A stretch of DNA of 64,000 bases, taken from assembly GCA_030549495.1 (NCBI GenBank), contig JAUIRK010000509.1, forward strand, positions 1,796,501 to 1,860,500. The letters run 5' to 3'. The position numbers were made by a program, and so were the translations under genes. The notes under the pieces were generated by a model. That model was not told the DNA's origin and did not search any database. It was given only the letters and a program-made list of their open reading frames with translations. This stretch comes from Nectonema munidae (Eukaryota; Nematomorpha; Nectonematoida; Nectonematidae). Below, in pieces: positions 21,256 through 33,381 of the stretch (positions within the stretch are counted from its first letter, which is position 1; every line of letters starts with the position of its first letter).

Positions 21256-23397
21256 CAGTGTTTTCCAAAGTGGACGGTAGCGCCCCCTGGGGGGGGGGCG
21301 TTATCAAAACACAAGGGGGCGTCAAATGTTTTGCTCGAGATAGGAGCGTTAGAGTCGCGCAAGGGGCGTTGTAGAATTTTCCATATAATTATTTTTAAGC
21401 TCACGAGAACATTGAAACTCGTGATAACTCGGAATAATACATTCAACATGTGTAAATAGAAGAGCTTTCACAAAAGCTTATGTATGATGTATACTCCGCG
21501 CCGCATGTTTCTGATATTTTTTACTGACCTTTATATTCGCCTCACGTGCACATAGCTTGCACATTGTTCACAGATTTTGAAAATGGCAGAAAGTTCAAAG
21601 AAAAAATGTCGACAGTATAATGTTGAGTATCTTAAGTTTGGGTTTATTCCATTTTTAATTATGAACAACAGCCGATGTGTCTCCTTTGCGAAAAGGTATT
21701 TACAAATAAAGCAATGAAACCATCCAGGCTTTCCGAACATTTGAACAAAATGCATTCAAATAAAGCAAATGAAAAAATTTCATATTTCAAAACTTACGTG
21801 AAAAATTTAATAACCAGAATCGAATTTCATTGTTTATCACAAAAGCGTGATGATAGGGGCTTGCTTGTTCATACAATATTTCAAAATTGATTGCTAAATC
21901 AGGGAAGCCGGAGAACAACTTATTTTACTAGCTATAGAGGAAGTTCTCAGTACTGTAGTGCATCATACTTTCCCCAAAACTTTTGAATTCAATTCCACTT
22001 AGTAATAATTCAGTACAAAGAAGAATTGATGAGATGACGTGCAATGTTGAAGAAAATATGAGACGCTCAAAAGTCAACAATTCAGTTTGCAGTTGGACGA
22101 ATCTGCTCTTCCAGATGAAGCATTGCTTTTGGCTTATGTCCGTTTCATTAAAGATGGAAAAATTTCACAAGAGTTTTTTTGCTGATGAACTTGAAATTGA
22201 CACTAAAGGCGAATCAATTTTCAATAAAGTTTATGCGTTTTTCAAAGAGAAGGATTCCTTTGAGTAATATTGTTGCTTGTTCAACTGATGGAGCTCCAGC
22301 CTTAATGGGAAGACCTAAAGGTTTTCTTGCTTTTTAAAAAAACATGTTCTCAATTGTCTCACGGTTCACTGTGTTATTCATCGCCAACACTTAGTTGCAA
22401 AAAACTTGAATGAACGTCTTCATAAATCTCTTGATAGCAATATATCAGCAGTGAACAAAATAAAATGTAATTCTCTTAACTCGCGATTATTTCGTCAACT
22501 TTGCAAAGACAACACTGAAGAATTTGATCGCCTTCTTTTACACACCGAAGTACGGTGGTTATCAAGAGGAAATTCGTTGAAGCGGTTTTACTCTGTATTT
22601 GAGACCATCATAATTTTTCTCAGAGAAAATAAATGCGCTTCGCTAAGTGATGAGCTCATAGCTTGCAAACGTGATGTGACCTACTTGACAGACCTGTTCA
22701 CCATATTTAACGAGCTAAATCTGAGGTAAATCTCACCAAGACAAAATCTGTTATTTGTGCATTCATTGAAAAACTCACTTTTCAGACAAAATATTGGTCG
22801 TGGAGAGTTATCCCAATTTTCAAATTTGAATATGCTCAAAAAAGACTTGACGTTTGATTGACCTACAATAGATGATCTCCTTGTTTTATTGTGAGCTAAT
22901 ACCTGTCTGGCTCATCAATCCTTTTCTTTATGATACAACAGATGAAACTAATTGTGAAATGCAAGAAGAATTGATTCTCTTAAAAAATGACTTCGAGTTG
23001 AAGCCTCTTTTCAAACCTTTTGGACTCAACCTTGCATTCCTGAAAAATTTCCGAAATTATAGGAAAAAATTAAGTTTTTTTTCATTGCTTTTCCTACTAC
23101 GTATAGCTGAATGCAGTTTCGTTATAACAGAGCTTCTCAGCAGACAAAGAAATCGTTTGCAAATCACAAACAGAGGCGACTTAAGACTCCTCAGCATCAT
23201 AGAACCAAATATAGAAGCTTTAGCAAATAAACATCAAACTCATCCATTGCATTGAAAAATTAAAAAAAAACATATCATACTTTTTTAATAAATAAAACAT
23301 TTTTTATGTATTTGTGTATCAATTTTTTAATAGGGGGCGTTAGAAAAGTTTTTGAAACTTTGGTGGGCGTTGATCGGAAAAAGTTTGGGAAACACTG
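21256..23397 (+). mobile_element. hAT element A, ZBED5/SCAND3-like (2142 bp)
   Basis: The termini CAGTGTTTTCCAAA and its near-complement (CAGTGTTTCCCAAA on the other strand) are flanked by the perfect 8-bp duplication CTTTACAG (21248-21255, 23398-23405). The outer ends are rich in GGGGGCG. Inside, a broken transposase begins with a BED-type zinc finger (CLLCEKVFTNKAMKPSRLSE, near 21677), then SIPLSNNSVQRRIDEM-like residues (about 21980) and the AEVRWLSRGNSLKR-like region (22540-22580). The domain order is that of the hAT-Charlie/ZBED5 group. Confidence 0.9.
21590..23255 (+). pseudogene. hAT A transposase, multiply frameshifted
   Basis: Readable pieces are 21675-21890 (BED finger), 21983-22267 (catalytic N-part), 22406-22729 (insertion domain, with HTEVRWLSRGNSLKRFY) and 22872-23255 (C-terminal dimerisation part). 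They lie in different frames and at least three breaks separate them. The ZBED5-like family normally runs to about 600-700 residues in one frame, so the copy is dead. Its perfect target duplication shows it is nevertheless not very old. Confidence 0.8.
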
Positions 23398-23405
23398 CTT
23401 TACAG

Positions 23406-23754
23406 TATGTAATTTTGTTATTCATTCCATGATGATCCTTTCTCAGTAGCTCTTTTTTCATTAGAAATTTATTTTCTTCAATGTGTGTTTGAAAAATTTT
23501 TTATAAGGATTTATTTTAAACAGATTTTTTCCTCTCTCAAAGAATCCTGATTAAAGAATCTTCCTGATGATCTTAGGCTTTTTTTTTATCAGTATCGTGT
23601 ATTTTATTATCAGGCCTGAATATTTGTCAACCAATCTCAGTTGAAAAGTTTTTTTTCTGATGACTCATTCGTGATGTTCATTCTTCAATTACAAAAGGTT
23701 GTCCACCTTCAAAATTATCTCTTTCACGCAAAAAGTTTATAAGTGGAAAAATCC
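23406..23754. other. AT-rich sequence
   Basis: T-rich, no feature recognised. Confidence 0.6.
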
Positions 23755-24240
23755 TAAATTTAGAAGTAAACCGCAAATTTGATTAACACGTATAGGTATT
23801 TTCACATCCTAAATGTAAAAACTGAGTCCAGAAATGAAACCAGCATGGCTGATTTAGTATAAAAACCTATTTTATGTAAAATTTGAAGGAATATTTTATT
23901 AGATATATTTCTGATCAATCAAAATTTTGATTGACATTTTCTAAAAAGTGGCCCTGATTATTGAAAAAACTAAATATATCAAGGGTTATGCGTTCAAAAC
24001 TGTATATAATTATAAAATTTCAAGGGAGTATATAATATAGATCCTAAGTTATAAGGTTAACCACAGATAATGTCAAAATTTTAATTTTTGATTTTGATTG
24101 ACCGGTTTGGACATCAAAGGGGCATTCAACTGCCGTGAAACTGGTATCAAAAGATGCAGCTATCGATTTTAGGAAAAGTCCCGAAATTTGAAGGGAAATG
24201 ATTCAGCAAATTTTGTACAATTAACGCTGATAGTGTTAAC
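23755..24240 (-). repeat. Inverted copy of the 4.7-kb repeat (head plus one unit)
   Basis: Read on the minus strand, this matches the head and first unit of the repeat at 4700-5120: an AAATTGT-like start, CCCTTCAAATTT, TGACATTATCTG, ACCTTATAACTTA, then the CCATGCTGGTTT unit. It holds only one unit, where the 4.7-kb locus has about seven. Confidence 0.7.
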
Positions 24241-24245
24241 CTGTT

Positions 24246-24820
24246 AAAAAGGCAGGAGTATTTAGAAAGACATTTATGTGAGTACCATAAAAAGAGATTC
24301 AGCGAAGAGTCATCTCAAATTGAGAAATAGAAAGAAGCTAGGTGATAAAATTCCTTCAATTAAACTTCATTCAACGATGAATTTCATAAAAATACTTTAA
24401 ATGAAGTTAAACATCTTGCGCCGAGATAAATTTTAGTTTTCTAGGAGACGCCGCCACTCTTCTTTAAATGTTACCCCAAAGTTCCCTCTCTGCGTTATAC
24501 ATTTCTGAAATTCGTGTTTGGAAGAAAATATTTGTTTGTTTTTCAGTTTTGTTTTCTTGCTCTCCTAAATAAAGTAGAGTTTATTTTCAGGTTTTCCTTC
24601 TTTTTTTTAAAAATAATCCTTACGCATAATATTAATAAACAATGGTGAGATGATGAATGAATGTTGATTAATGTTGAATGATGATTAATTTTTTTGTTAT
24701 TCTTCCTTTTCGTGAGTCGATGGGTGTTCACTTGGTCGAAAATCTGTTTGAGAGATTCTCAGTGTTTATGAGTGGAAAATGAATTTCATCCTTAATTTTT
24801 ACATTTTAAGTTTACCTTGA
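24246..24820. other. Sequence upstream of MTIF2
   Basis: It may contain the first MTIF2 exon, promoter and intron. No short leader exon could be chosen with confidence. Confidence 0.4.
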
Positions 24821-27091
24821 ATGCAGCAACTGTATCAAACTGCTCCTATCCTTTTGTCTCTTTCCTCTTCGCAGGCACATGTGGCGTTTTTTTATCGCGT
24901 TGTTCGCCCTCTCAGTGATAAAGTTAGAAAAGGGAAACAGGTTGATTTGTTGCCACCTGTGACGAGAGTTGAAAAGGACTTCTTAAATCTCCTAAGTACG
25001 AGATTTTCAAAAGTCTTGGAAAAGAAAAAAAAGTTTACTGATAACAAGCGGTACAATGAAAGTGTTGCTCGCAATATGTCGGGAAACTTGAAGAATTTAA
25101 AGCACCAGAAAAAAAAGCATGTTGAAATCCAGCGTGGCATGACCATGTCTGATTTTTCAAAGGTTTTAAACGTGAGTATTCAGCGTCTAAAAGATATTTC
25201 CGCGTACTTGGACCTAAATATACCAACTTCTCCGAACGCAAAGTTGTTTGATGTCAAGGCAATGTGTAGGATTGTTTCTTTTTTAGATCTCAAATCAAAC
25301 ATGAAACAAAAGGAAGAAGCGAAGAGCGCTACCTCGATAGAAGATGACTTCATCCTGAAAAACGAAGAAAAGGAAGGGGAGCCGCTGGAGTTGGTGAAAA
25401 GGCCACCCATCATCACAATCATGGGCCACATCGATCACGGAAAGACGACGCTTCTCGACTTCATTCGGAAGAGCAATGTTGCAAAGAACGAGTTTGGCGG
25501 CATCACACAACACATCGGTGCGTTTGTCGTCGATGCGCAGGGCCAAAATGACGTTGACTCGATCACCTTCCTGGACACTCCGGGGCACGCGGCGTTTCAC
25601 GCGATGCGGTTGCGCGGGGCCGTGATCACGGACATCGTTGTCTTGGTTGTCGCTGCCAATGATGGCGTCATGCCGCAGACAATTGAGTCAATTAAAATGG
25701 CGCATCAAACGAACACAAAGATTTTGGTTGCGATCAATAAATGTGATCTCGTTAGCTCAGATGAAGTCAAGTTATTGAAAAGAGATCTCTCTCAAAATGG
25801 CGTGCTTGTTGAAGAATTGGGGGGAGATGTTCAAGCTGTGGAAATTTCAGCTCTCAAGGGCCATAACGTAGACAAGCTTTTGGAGTGTTTAACGATTGAA
25901 GCAAAAATGATGCAATTGAAGGCAGTGATCAACAGGCGAATGCAAGCTCGCGTCCTAGAAGTGAAGCGAGATGAGGGCAGTGGAGACATTCACTGCACCG
26001 TCATCGTTAATACGGGGCGACTTTGCAAAGGACAGCCTTTGATTTGCGGCACGGCGACATGCACGACAAACGTGATGTTGAATGAGAAGAACCAGCGGAA
26101 GAGCGTTGTGATGCCAGGTTTTCCAGTCAAGATTTTTGGGTGGAAAGCGTTGCCAAATGTTGGAGACAGCATTTTAGAGATAGAGAGTGAAAGAAGTTTG
26201 AAGACTTTGTTGCGGATGCGCGAAAAGAAGGTGGCGAATGAAAAGATTGAGAAGGACCTCATGGAGATCGAAAAAAAGCGGGAGTTGTATGAGAAACTGC
26301 ATTCGGTCCAAAAGGAATTTTGTATGAAGAATAACATGCGCCTCATTAAATTCGGGAATAATTATGGCGAGTTCTTGAAAATGAAGGAGAGCGAGAAGGT
26401 TGTGCAAAAGTTGGACATCATTTTACGATGTGACGTTCTTGGCTCACTGGAAGCAATCATGGACATTCTAGAACGCTACGATGAGCATGAGAAGTGCAAG
26501 TTTAGCATCGTAGACTTTGGCTGTGGCTCCTTTTCCGAGGTTGATTTGGAGTTGGCGAAGAAGTTTCACGCCATCATCTACCTCTTTAACGTTGACATGG
26601 ATGTGAATCAGAGGAAAGTTCTTAAAAATTTGGGGATTGAAGTGAGAGACTTCAAAGTGATTTACCACCTCCTCGACGACATCCTTTCTCGCCTAAAAGA
26701 ACGATTTCCCACGATCCAAGAAGACGAAATCCTTGGAAGAGGATTCATCAGCCAAAAGTTCTACATCAGCGAGCGAAACAAAAAAGTGCTGGTTGCGGGC
26801 TGTGAGGTGAATGAAGGTGTCGTTACTAAAAATTGTGACTACGTTAAAATCTTCAGAAACGACTGCTTCTTCGGCCAAACCAAGATCAAGTCGCTGAAGC
26901 ATTTTAAGGACGAAGTTACCTCCTTGAAAAAAGGCGCGCAATGTGGTGTGCGTTTCGATTTCGACGAAGATATCTTCCAGCATGAGAAGAAAGAAGAGGT
27001 GGATGATGCCGAACCATTTGATATCGGTGATGTGTTTAAGTGCTGCAATTTAAAATTGGTCAAATTAGTTCCAAAATGGAATCCATTTTAA
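24821..27091 (+). CDS. MTIF2: Mitochondrial translation initiation factor IF-2
   Basis: This GTPase brings formyl-methionyl-tRNA to the small mitoribosomal subunit. The frame has 756 residues. The GTPase domain carries G1 GHIDHGKT (202-209), G2 GGIT (226-229), G3 DTPG (252-255), G4 NKCD (306-309) and a G5-like SAL (about 344). It is followed by domains II, III and the fMet-tRNA-binding C-domain (about 640-756). The basic N-terminus fits a mitochondrial protein, and length is near the usual 720-730. The start is uncertain. The ATG at 24821 comes straight after an in-frame TGA, and a textbook acceptor (pyrimidine tract, GCAG with AG at 24873-24874) would start the exon in frame at 24875, with a leader exon upstream. 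I consider the spliced form more likely. The rest is intact. Confidence 0.95.
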   Translation: MQQLYQTAPILLSLSSSQAHVAFFYRVVRPLSDKVRKGKQVDLLPPVTRVEKDFLNLLSTRFSKVLEKKKKFTDNKRYNESVARNMSGNLKNLKHQKKKHVEIQRGMTMSDFSKVLNVSIQRLKDISAYLDLNIPTSPNAKLFDVKAMCRIVSFLDLKSNMKQKEEAKSATSIEDDFILKNEEKEGEPLELVKRPPIITIMGHIDHGKTTLLDFIRKSNVAKNEFGGITQHIGAFVVDAQGQNDVDSITFLDTPGHAAFHAMRLRGAVITDIVVLVVAANDGVMPQTIESIKMAHQTNTKILVAINKCDLVSSDEVKLLKRDLSQNGVLVEELGGDVQAVEISALKGHNVDKLLECLTIEAKMMQLKAVINRRMQARVLEVKRDEGSGDIHCTVIVNTGRLCKGQPLICGTATCTTNVMLNEKNQRKSVVMPGFPVKIFGWKALPNVGDSILEIESERSLKTLLRMREKKVANEKIEKDLMEIEKKRELYEKLHSVQKEFCMKNNMRLIKFGNNYGEFLKMKESEKVVQKLDIILRCDVLGSLEAIMDILERYDEHEKCKFSIVDFGCGSFSEVDLELAKKFHAIIYLFNVDMDVNQRKVLKNLGIEVRDFKVIYHLLDDILSRLKERFPTIQEDEILGRGFISQKFYISERNKKVLVAGCEVNEGVVTKNCDYVKIFRNDCFFGQTKIKSLKHFKDEVTSLKKGAQCGVRFDFDEDIFQHEKKEEVDDAEPFDIGDVFKCCNLKLVKLVPKWNPF
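24841..24874 (+). other. Predicted 3' splice site inside the MTIF2 frame
   Basis: A 24-base pyrimidine-rich run ends in CGCAG before GCACATGTGG. Splicing here keeps phase 0 and would drop the first 18 codons of the longest frame. Confidence 0.6.
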
Positions 27092-27250
27092 ATATTCACA
27101 CTAAAAAGGTGTTGTTTCAAAGGAATCGTGCTTCTCCTTCACTACCTAAACTAAAAGACATGCGAACTAATTTGATTTGTTTCTTGAATTTGTACCAACT
27201 CTTCAATTTCAAAGTAACATTCACACTACAGACCCATTTTACGGCTTAAC

Positions 27251-27256
27251 AATAAA
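27251..27256 (+). terminator. Poly(A) signal AATAAA of MTIF2
   Basis: A canonical hexamer 160 bp past the stop codon. Confidence 0.5.
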
Positions 27257-28030
27257 TTTTGTATTCATATTTCGGTATATACGCTTGCACAGCACTTCCA
27301 GGAGCCGCCGTACAAAGTTTCACCCCTCAAATCTTTAGCTTCAATTTTCCTTCACTATCGTAGGATAGGCGCCTTTATCATGACAATAATGTCAGCTTTG
27401 AAGTCTTTCTAGGAAATCACTCGTGCATATAATCTATGTAAAATATGAACACCATCAGATGCATACATTAAATAGCTCTAATTTTTTGGAATGAAATACA
27501 ACAAAATCTGTAATAGTTTAGTAGATAATGCACTTTTTCCAGAATATCCCTAATTTATATGTGTTAGCATTATTTAACAAAATAGGAGAATTAAAAGATA
27601 ACAAATTTATGTTTATTTCAATTCTTATTAGGGAAAATTTGTTAGAATTGAGCAAGTTAGATTAGTTGGAAAACTTAGTTAAATGGTTAGTGAGTTTATT
27701 CGTTAGTAATTGAGTTAGTTACTTTGTTAAAAATGATTTGTTAGATGAAAAAGTTGAGTAGCTATGTGGTTAATCAATTTAATCTGTAAATACTGTGGGA
27801 CTCCTGAATCACGGTCACCCCCATCGATTTGGCCGTAATAGAGGTAGACAGGATTAGCATAGCCACAAAAATTAATCACGTATGTGCTTAAATGTTGTGC
27901 TATCAGAAGTAGGTTTGGACGATAAATTCAAAACTATTTTATCATATGACCTAATTTTTTGGCCTTGATAAAAAACAGATATTTTTGATAAAAATATAAT
28001 GACATCAATAAACGTTTAAGAAACTTGCTT
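27257..28030. other. Intergenic AT-rich sequence
   Basis: A stretch at 27600-27780 repeats GTTAG/TTAGTT words at low complexity. No gene is seen. Confidence 0.6.
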
Positions 28031-28425
28031 TATTTATTAGTTATCCTATGTGAAATAAAACATGTTGCGTACAGCGCACGACTCATCTCCTTCATATATT
28101 TCTGCTGAATTCCAAACCCTTTTCTGTGACAGGTACTTGCTTCAGTTGAATCCAAACGCAACTTGTCCTTTTTTGCCACTCTGCATGATCTCTTCATCTC
28201 AAATGAAGTCTGCTTCATCTTGTCTTCCGTGGCTTTGGCAACAGTGAAACGGCTTCTTTACTCACAGATATCATCGTCGCATTCACCTTCGTCAGTCTCT
28301 CGTATTGAAGAAGGGTGGCGCCATCGGAGACTTTGCCTTCTTCACTTCATTCAGCCTCTTCTCGTACTCCCTGTCACAGCGAAAATCAATGTAGCTATCG
28401 TTTGTAGGAAAACAATCTAAGAGAC
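28030..28425 (-). other. Coding-like minus-strand stretch, unidentified
   Basis: Two overlapping minus-strand frames read as plausible protein. One has SDGATLLQYERLTKVNATMI and runs to a stop. The other has EYEKRLNEVKKAKSPMAPPF, followed after a break by 28030-28218. A donor-like CTGTGAGT and an acceptor-like GTGACAG are present. It could be a host exon or part of a dead element. No family was recognised. Confidence 0.25.
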
Positions 28426-28566
28426 AATTGAAAAAAGATTGTCACTTATTGCTGGGATGCGATACTATCCCATCCATCTAACAAGAGTGCTAGATGGGGC
28501 TGAGTGTGGACAAAGAGCTCCCTCCACAGCTGCTGTTGTCTTTGCGCTTAGTTATGGGCTCAATTT

Positions 28567-28780
28567 ATGTTCAAGTTAGAAGAAAAGGAGAGACTGATAA
28601 TAGAAGGTGATTTGAACGGTCATTTGAGAGAAAATTGTGATGGCTACAACCAAACACACGGAGGTCATGGATATAGAAAAAGAAATGAAATGGAGAAAGA
28701 TATAGCACGCATTTTTTACTTAAAAGAATATCATTCATTATCTTTAAATCAATACAAGTTTAATATTTTCATAACTAAAA
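28567..28780 (+). mobile_element. RTE-like LINE endonuclease fragment
   Basis: It contains the endonuclease signature region IIEGDLNGHLRENCDGYNQT followed by HGGHGYRKRNE, as in APE endonucleases of RTE-like LINEs (GDLNGHVG..GY..VHGG.G...RNE). Only about 60 residues survive. Confidence 0.7.
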
Positions 28781-28789
28781 TCTTTTAGG

Positions 28790-29240
28790 TTTCAAAGCGC
28801 TTATCTTTTAATATTTTTCTTACTGACCTTAAAATTACACCCCATTTATTCAGTTAGCTAATCAGAACTGTAAAAAACAATATCCGTATAATTCTGGCAT
28901 GTCTTGAATTCATTTTAAGAATTGTGTAAACACCTGACTACAAAAAGTCCATGATGATAATACTTAAAAAACGCTCTCAAAAGTCCTCTGTCCTAAGATG
29001 TCTGAATTTTCCTATCCTCGCTCATTCTTCTTGGATCTTTAGAAAAATCGCATTAAATTTCACCTACCTCTTAACACTTTGATATTCATAATAAAATGAT
29101 AATACAGTACTATTCCTATTCTGTAATTACTCGTTACACATTACACAGAAAATGGTATTATTTTTTCGACAAACTCCACCTCGGTTAATATTTGAAATTC
29201 TAATTTCTGATTTCAACGTGTTTTTTTTCTCTTATTCCTA
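28790..29240. other. AT-rich sequence
   Basis: Nothing recognised. Confidence 0.6.
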
Positions 29241-29242
29241 CT

Positions 29243-29435
29243 GACCCCCATGAGCCTCAATGGTTGTTAGGGTATACCTCCCAGCTTAACAGTTGGAGGT
29301 CAGGGGTTCGATCTCCAAGGCCCCCAACTCATAAAAACAAATTCACAAAAACTGTGATTAACCATCTTAAGCATAATGCGAGCATTACGGCCGAAAGTGC
29401 TTAGTTATCTCTAACCAACCAACTCAACTCAACTC
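29243..29435 (+). repeat. tRNA-derived SINE, family 2
   Basis: A box-A-like TGGTTGTTAGGGTATACC is followed 37 bp later by box B GGGGTTCGATCTCC. After the tRNA-like head come a unique body (ATGCGAGCATTACGGCCGAA) and a tail of ACTCA repeats (29420-29434). The acceptor stem does not pair, so it is not a working tRNA gene. Confidence 0.7.
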
Positions 29436-31391
29436 TCCCTAAGAAGCCTAGAATTATGGCATCTGCGTCTAAAATTTCACCCCTATCTTATACGCAGCAG
29501 ACGACAATTCTGGTAGCGGATTCTTCAAAAGAGCGGAGTAAGCAAATTTTCTCAATAAATACTATTCAATATCTTCTAAGTATCTTGAAAAAAAAGAATT
29601 CTTGCTTCTTTAAATTCCCATGCTCTGAACAGCTTAATACTCAGCCACCAAGTTGGCTTACCCCTTTTGTGCAGATGATACCTCGTTTTTAGAAAAGAAA
29701 CAAACGTCTGAAACAGCTTCTTGTCGACACCCTTTATTTATTAAGGAAATAAGTGTGCAAATGAGCAAATGTGTGTACATTTAAAAATGGGGATTTGAAT
29801 GTAACGTTATTTTCTCCTCTAGCAAAAAATGATTTGCAAATTACCCTTCATCAGACACACAATAAGAAATAAAATTAAAAGCGATTTAGAGCACCACGTG
29901 TAGCGTTTGCCGCGAATAAAAAGTAAATAAAGTTTAATTAGTGCATTTTGGTTTAGTTTTAACGACATTCTTTTCTTTTGGTGCGACAATCACTTTTTCC
30001 ATTCTTGTGGAATTTTTTCTAACGCTTGAAAATAACATTTTTGAGAATTTGCGCAAATCGCCTACAAATTTGTATTAGGGAAATGCGAAAAAAAATTAAT
30101 TTTTGCAATACCGACGGAGTACAAAAATCATATTTGTAGTGAAATTAGAGTTATTTTCGTCATCATACTCGAACTTCAAACAGTTTTTTGTGGAAACAAG
30201 TCTCCTCCACATCGATACCTTGAAGCCTTTGCGAGAGTCCTGCAGTTTTTAATCAGTTTCTTTGTATTGCTTTTTTTTTTAAAAAGTTTTTACATCCAAA
30301 TTTCAATACTCCACATCTAACGGGAATTTTATTGAATTAGTTTTTTTGTATCTTCCATCTCTTTTATTTTATTGATTATTTTTTTTGAAAAATTCACAAT
30401 TGTTTTTTTCTTGTCTCATAGATGAAGAGTGACGGTTTTTTCCCATTTAACCCAATTTAGTAAAAACTAATAATAGCTAAAATATTCAAATGATATAAAA
30501 TTTTAATTTATTGCAGGTAATGGCAGAGGCAACAAAATTAAAGTTTCACTTTTTGAAAATATATTTTAAAAATGACATTATTAAACCCTAAAAAATCTCT
30601 TATTCTTTCTATAATACTTCATTATAGTATCACTATAACATAGAGGTCATTAAAAATTGCATTCCTATCGCTTTTCAGCATAGCAAAATCTAGGTAATTG
30701 AAAGAATATTCAAAAACACTGAAATGACTTTAACCGCGTTGTCTCCCCATTTTTATTATTTCAAATCAAGCACGGAACAAAATTTATTATATACAGTGCC
30801 AAATTAAACACACCGGAGAGTCTATCTATACTTAAATCACAATGATCTTTGCACCGATGTCTCCCCTTTGTTATTATATCAAATCAAAACGATTGTGGCT
30901 AAAAAGATGAGGGGTTGTCCACCTCTTGAGATTATGGAAGATTATTTATTATTCAACTAAATGCAAACCAAGAATACAAAGTGAAGATGATCAATTATTA
31001 ATAGATTGAATGAACATATCATGCAAGCAATTGATCACAAGTAAAGTTTTCTCCACACTCCATTGTATCAGAAGCTTGGAAGCAATACCTCAAATTGTTT
31101 TAAGTCAATTACCAACCCTCTTGCTGATACGAGTCGTAGAAAATTTAAGTGAAGTTGAATATTATCTCATAATTTATCTTTTTAGCATTTTAAATATTTG
31201 ATTAGAAAATTTAGTTGATCTTCAATAAATCTACTTTTTTTTATTATAAATAAATAGATTATTTTTAAATGTATTTTTTTATACACTTTTAAAAATAAAT
31301 AATTTTGATGTTTTATTAGTTTATGAAAATAGTATTAATAATTGATCGTTTGGTACGGTGTATGGCTTCAATGACTTCTTGTGACTTGATT
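29436..31391. other. Long stretch without a recognised gene
   Basis: A 78-codon frame at 29456-29692 starts with ATG but resembles no family I know. The rest is AT-rich with many T runs. Confidence 0.5.
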
Positions 31392-31570
31392 TAACGTTTT
31401 TTGGGTAGTGATTCAGACGAAGATGGAATGCAAAGTGATTGCTGATACTCTTGATCTGACGAGGGCGATGAAGAAGGAAAATCAAAGTGCGTTACTTGTC
31501 CCATTTTATCCAATTCTTCACTTGATTTATATCTTGCCTCCTCTGCCAGGGTGCTTTTTGCAACTCACTA
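31392..31570 (-). CDS. Possible terminal coding exon, unknown protein
   Basis: The minus-strand frame reads about 58 residues and ends in a Ser-rich, acidic, then basic tail (HFDFPSSSPSSDQEYQQ, then SSSESLPKKR and a stop). Acceptor-like AGs lie at its upstream edge (ATATTAG, CTGGCAG). It could be the last exon of the gene whose first exon is at 33382-33489, 1.8 kb away on the same strand, but the splice phase is not clearly settled. It may also be chance. Confidence 0.25.
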
Positions 31571-32334
31571 ATATGATCCATTTATAATAGTAACGATCAT
31601 TTTGCCCGTCTTATAATACAAAAGAAATTGATCTCTGAATGTTTAGAATCTATGCAAAATATGATTACATTTACTTTTCAGCAAATATTTTTGGATCACT
31701 CTGGATTATGCAAATATCCATAGCGCATGCTTCTCTTTTTTAACTTTCAAGACTTGTAGTTCGAGAAGTGAGATCGTGAAAAATAAAGGCGCGAGCGCAG
31801 CACACCGTACCTACGCAACAGTAAGCAGTGAAGTAAAGTTTTATTGCTGACAGAAATAAGTGAACACACATGCAAGTCCCTTTTCAAGCAAAGCCTTTGA
31901 CGAAAGGGATGCCAGAAAACGTGACAGCCTGCTGATACTTCACATAATCTTCTCTGTAAAAGTTTATGAGAACGATCTCTTCGTTGAAAATGCGTTCATG
32001 AAAGAAGTTCCACGCGACATAGATGTAAGCCACGAAGTTGATGGGATTGCAAAGAAGGAGCTAAAAACAAGAAAAAATTACTCTCTTCCTAGAAGGAAAC
32101 TTTTTAAATACATTTTCATAAAATAAGTTTATTTTTATTGCAAAAAAATAAATTATTAATTTACTTTATAATGAAAAATAATTAATCATTATATCTGCTT
32201 GATATTTACACAAGTATCATTTCACAAAAGTGTGTAGCAAACCTCTCTGTTTCTTATTTTGTCTGAATATCAAATCAGAAACATCATTCTTCTTTCTCTA
32301 TTTTTTATCGCCTTTTTACAAACTAACAATATGT
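31571..32334. other. Sequence without a recognised gene
   Basis: An 88-codon + frame (31860-32126) has no ATG start and no recognisable family. Confidence 0.5.
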
Positions 32335-32338
32335 TTAA

Positions 32339-32447
32339 CCCATTTACGGCTAATGTTCCTATTTTTAAACATAAGTAATTTCATCTTCGTCTGCTTTTTT
32401 CAATGACTTTGAATATAAATCGTCTGCTTTGCTTGGCCTTAAATGTG
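32339..32447. mobile_element. TTAA-flanked MITE, piggyBac-like, copy 2
   Basis: TTAA at 32335-32338 and 32448-32451 encloses CCCATTTACGGC on the left and GCCTTAAATGTG on the right. Read on the other strand it contains CATTGAAAAAAGCAGACGA, shared with copy 1. The termini are worn. Confidence 0.65.
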
Positions 32448-32463
32448 TTAATGTACCCAGACC

Positions 32464-32515
32464 AGGGTTCACCAAACTACACCCAGCGGTCGGATCTAGC
32501 CCGCAAGCTAATTTT
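32464..32515 (+). mobile_element. Single hAT-type terminus
   Basis: CAGGGTTCACCAAACTACAC, then AGCGGTCGGATCTAGCCCGC, resembles the CAG..TTCCCAAACT and GGCCGGATCCGGCCCGC ends of hAT elements. No matching partner end was found. Confidence 0.4.
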
Positions 32516-33381
32516 TGAGATATATCGTGTTCATGTTCACTTGTATCTTCAGTGTATCAATTTGTCACATTCATGATGGAAACAACTTCATTCAAGGAAT
32601 TAACACATCCACTAATTTTATGATAAACAAATGAAGAAAGTAAAAATGTTAGCTATATTAAGTCTAAACTTTTCCTTTTTATTTTCGACATTTTACTGTC
32701 ATTCATGCTGCAAATTTGTTTTACCTATGTTTCAAAACATTTTAAATAAAAATACAGTGTGCACAAAAACATGTGCTAGAACAAAATGTATCATAAGTTT
32801 CATTGTCATATAGAACTTATTTTCATTTATATTCTTTGTTCTCATTCTATTAGATTTATATCATTTTACACATTGACAGATATGTACATTATACTGCTTT
32901 GCACGGGCCCCACAACTAGTGAGCGTTTTGCGAAAGGTGTCGGTCTATTATCATGGCGCGAAAATGTGTTTACTTCTAAACGAGTTAGAATATCAGAGAA
33001 TAGACTTTTTATTTTCTATTTATTTTGTATATTGCGAAAGATTTATAACAGTGCGTGTGGAATCGTAGTTCACGTGAAATAGAAAGATAAAGGAGGTTGG
33101 AATACGTTCGTAGAAAAAACAGATCTGACCAAATTTTGCCCTATTCGATTATGTTCCCCGAATTTAATGAAACTTAGGTAAATTAATTATTTTAAATGGG
33201 GTTTACCTACCCCAGTTTTGTGATAAAAAATTGAAATGATATTTTACAATTATATAAATTACAAGATAACGAAAGAAATTTAGCTAATAAACGCGAAAGT
33301 TTAATTTTTCTGTTATTGGATCAATGTTACTAATCGCACACTGTGTGGAAGAGCGGTTTCGGATGAATCCTCATCACTTAC
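32516..33381. other. Sequence downstream of a minus-strand first exon
   Basis: The beginning of the intron of the gene at 33382-33489. No exon could be picked. Confidence 0.4.

Noticed and set aside
29243-29330. A possible tRNA gene
   Set aside because: Boxes A and B are present but the acceptor stem does not pair and the element has a SINE body and an ACTCA tail.
31860-32126. 88-codon plus-strand frame
   Set aside because: It has no ATG at its start, no family resemblance and no splice sites that would make it an exon.
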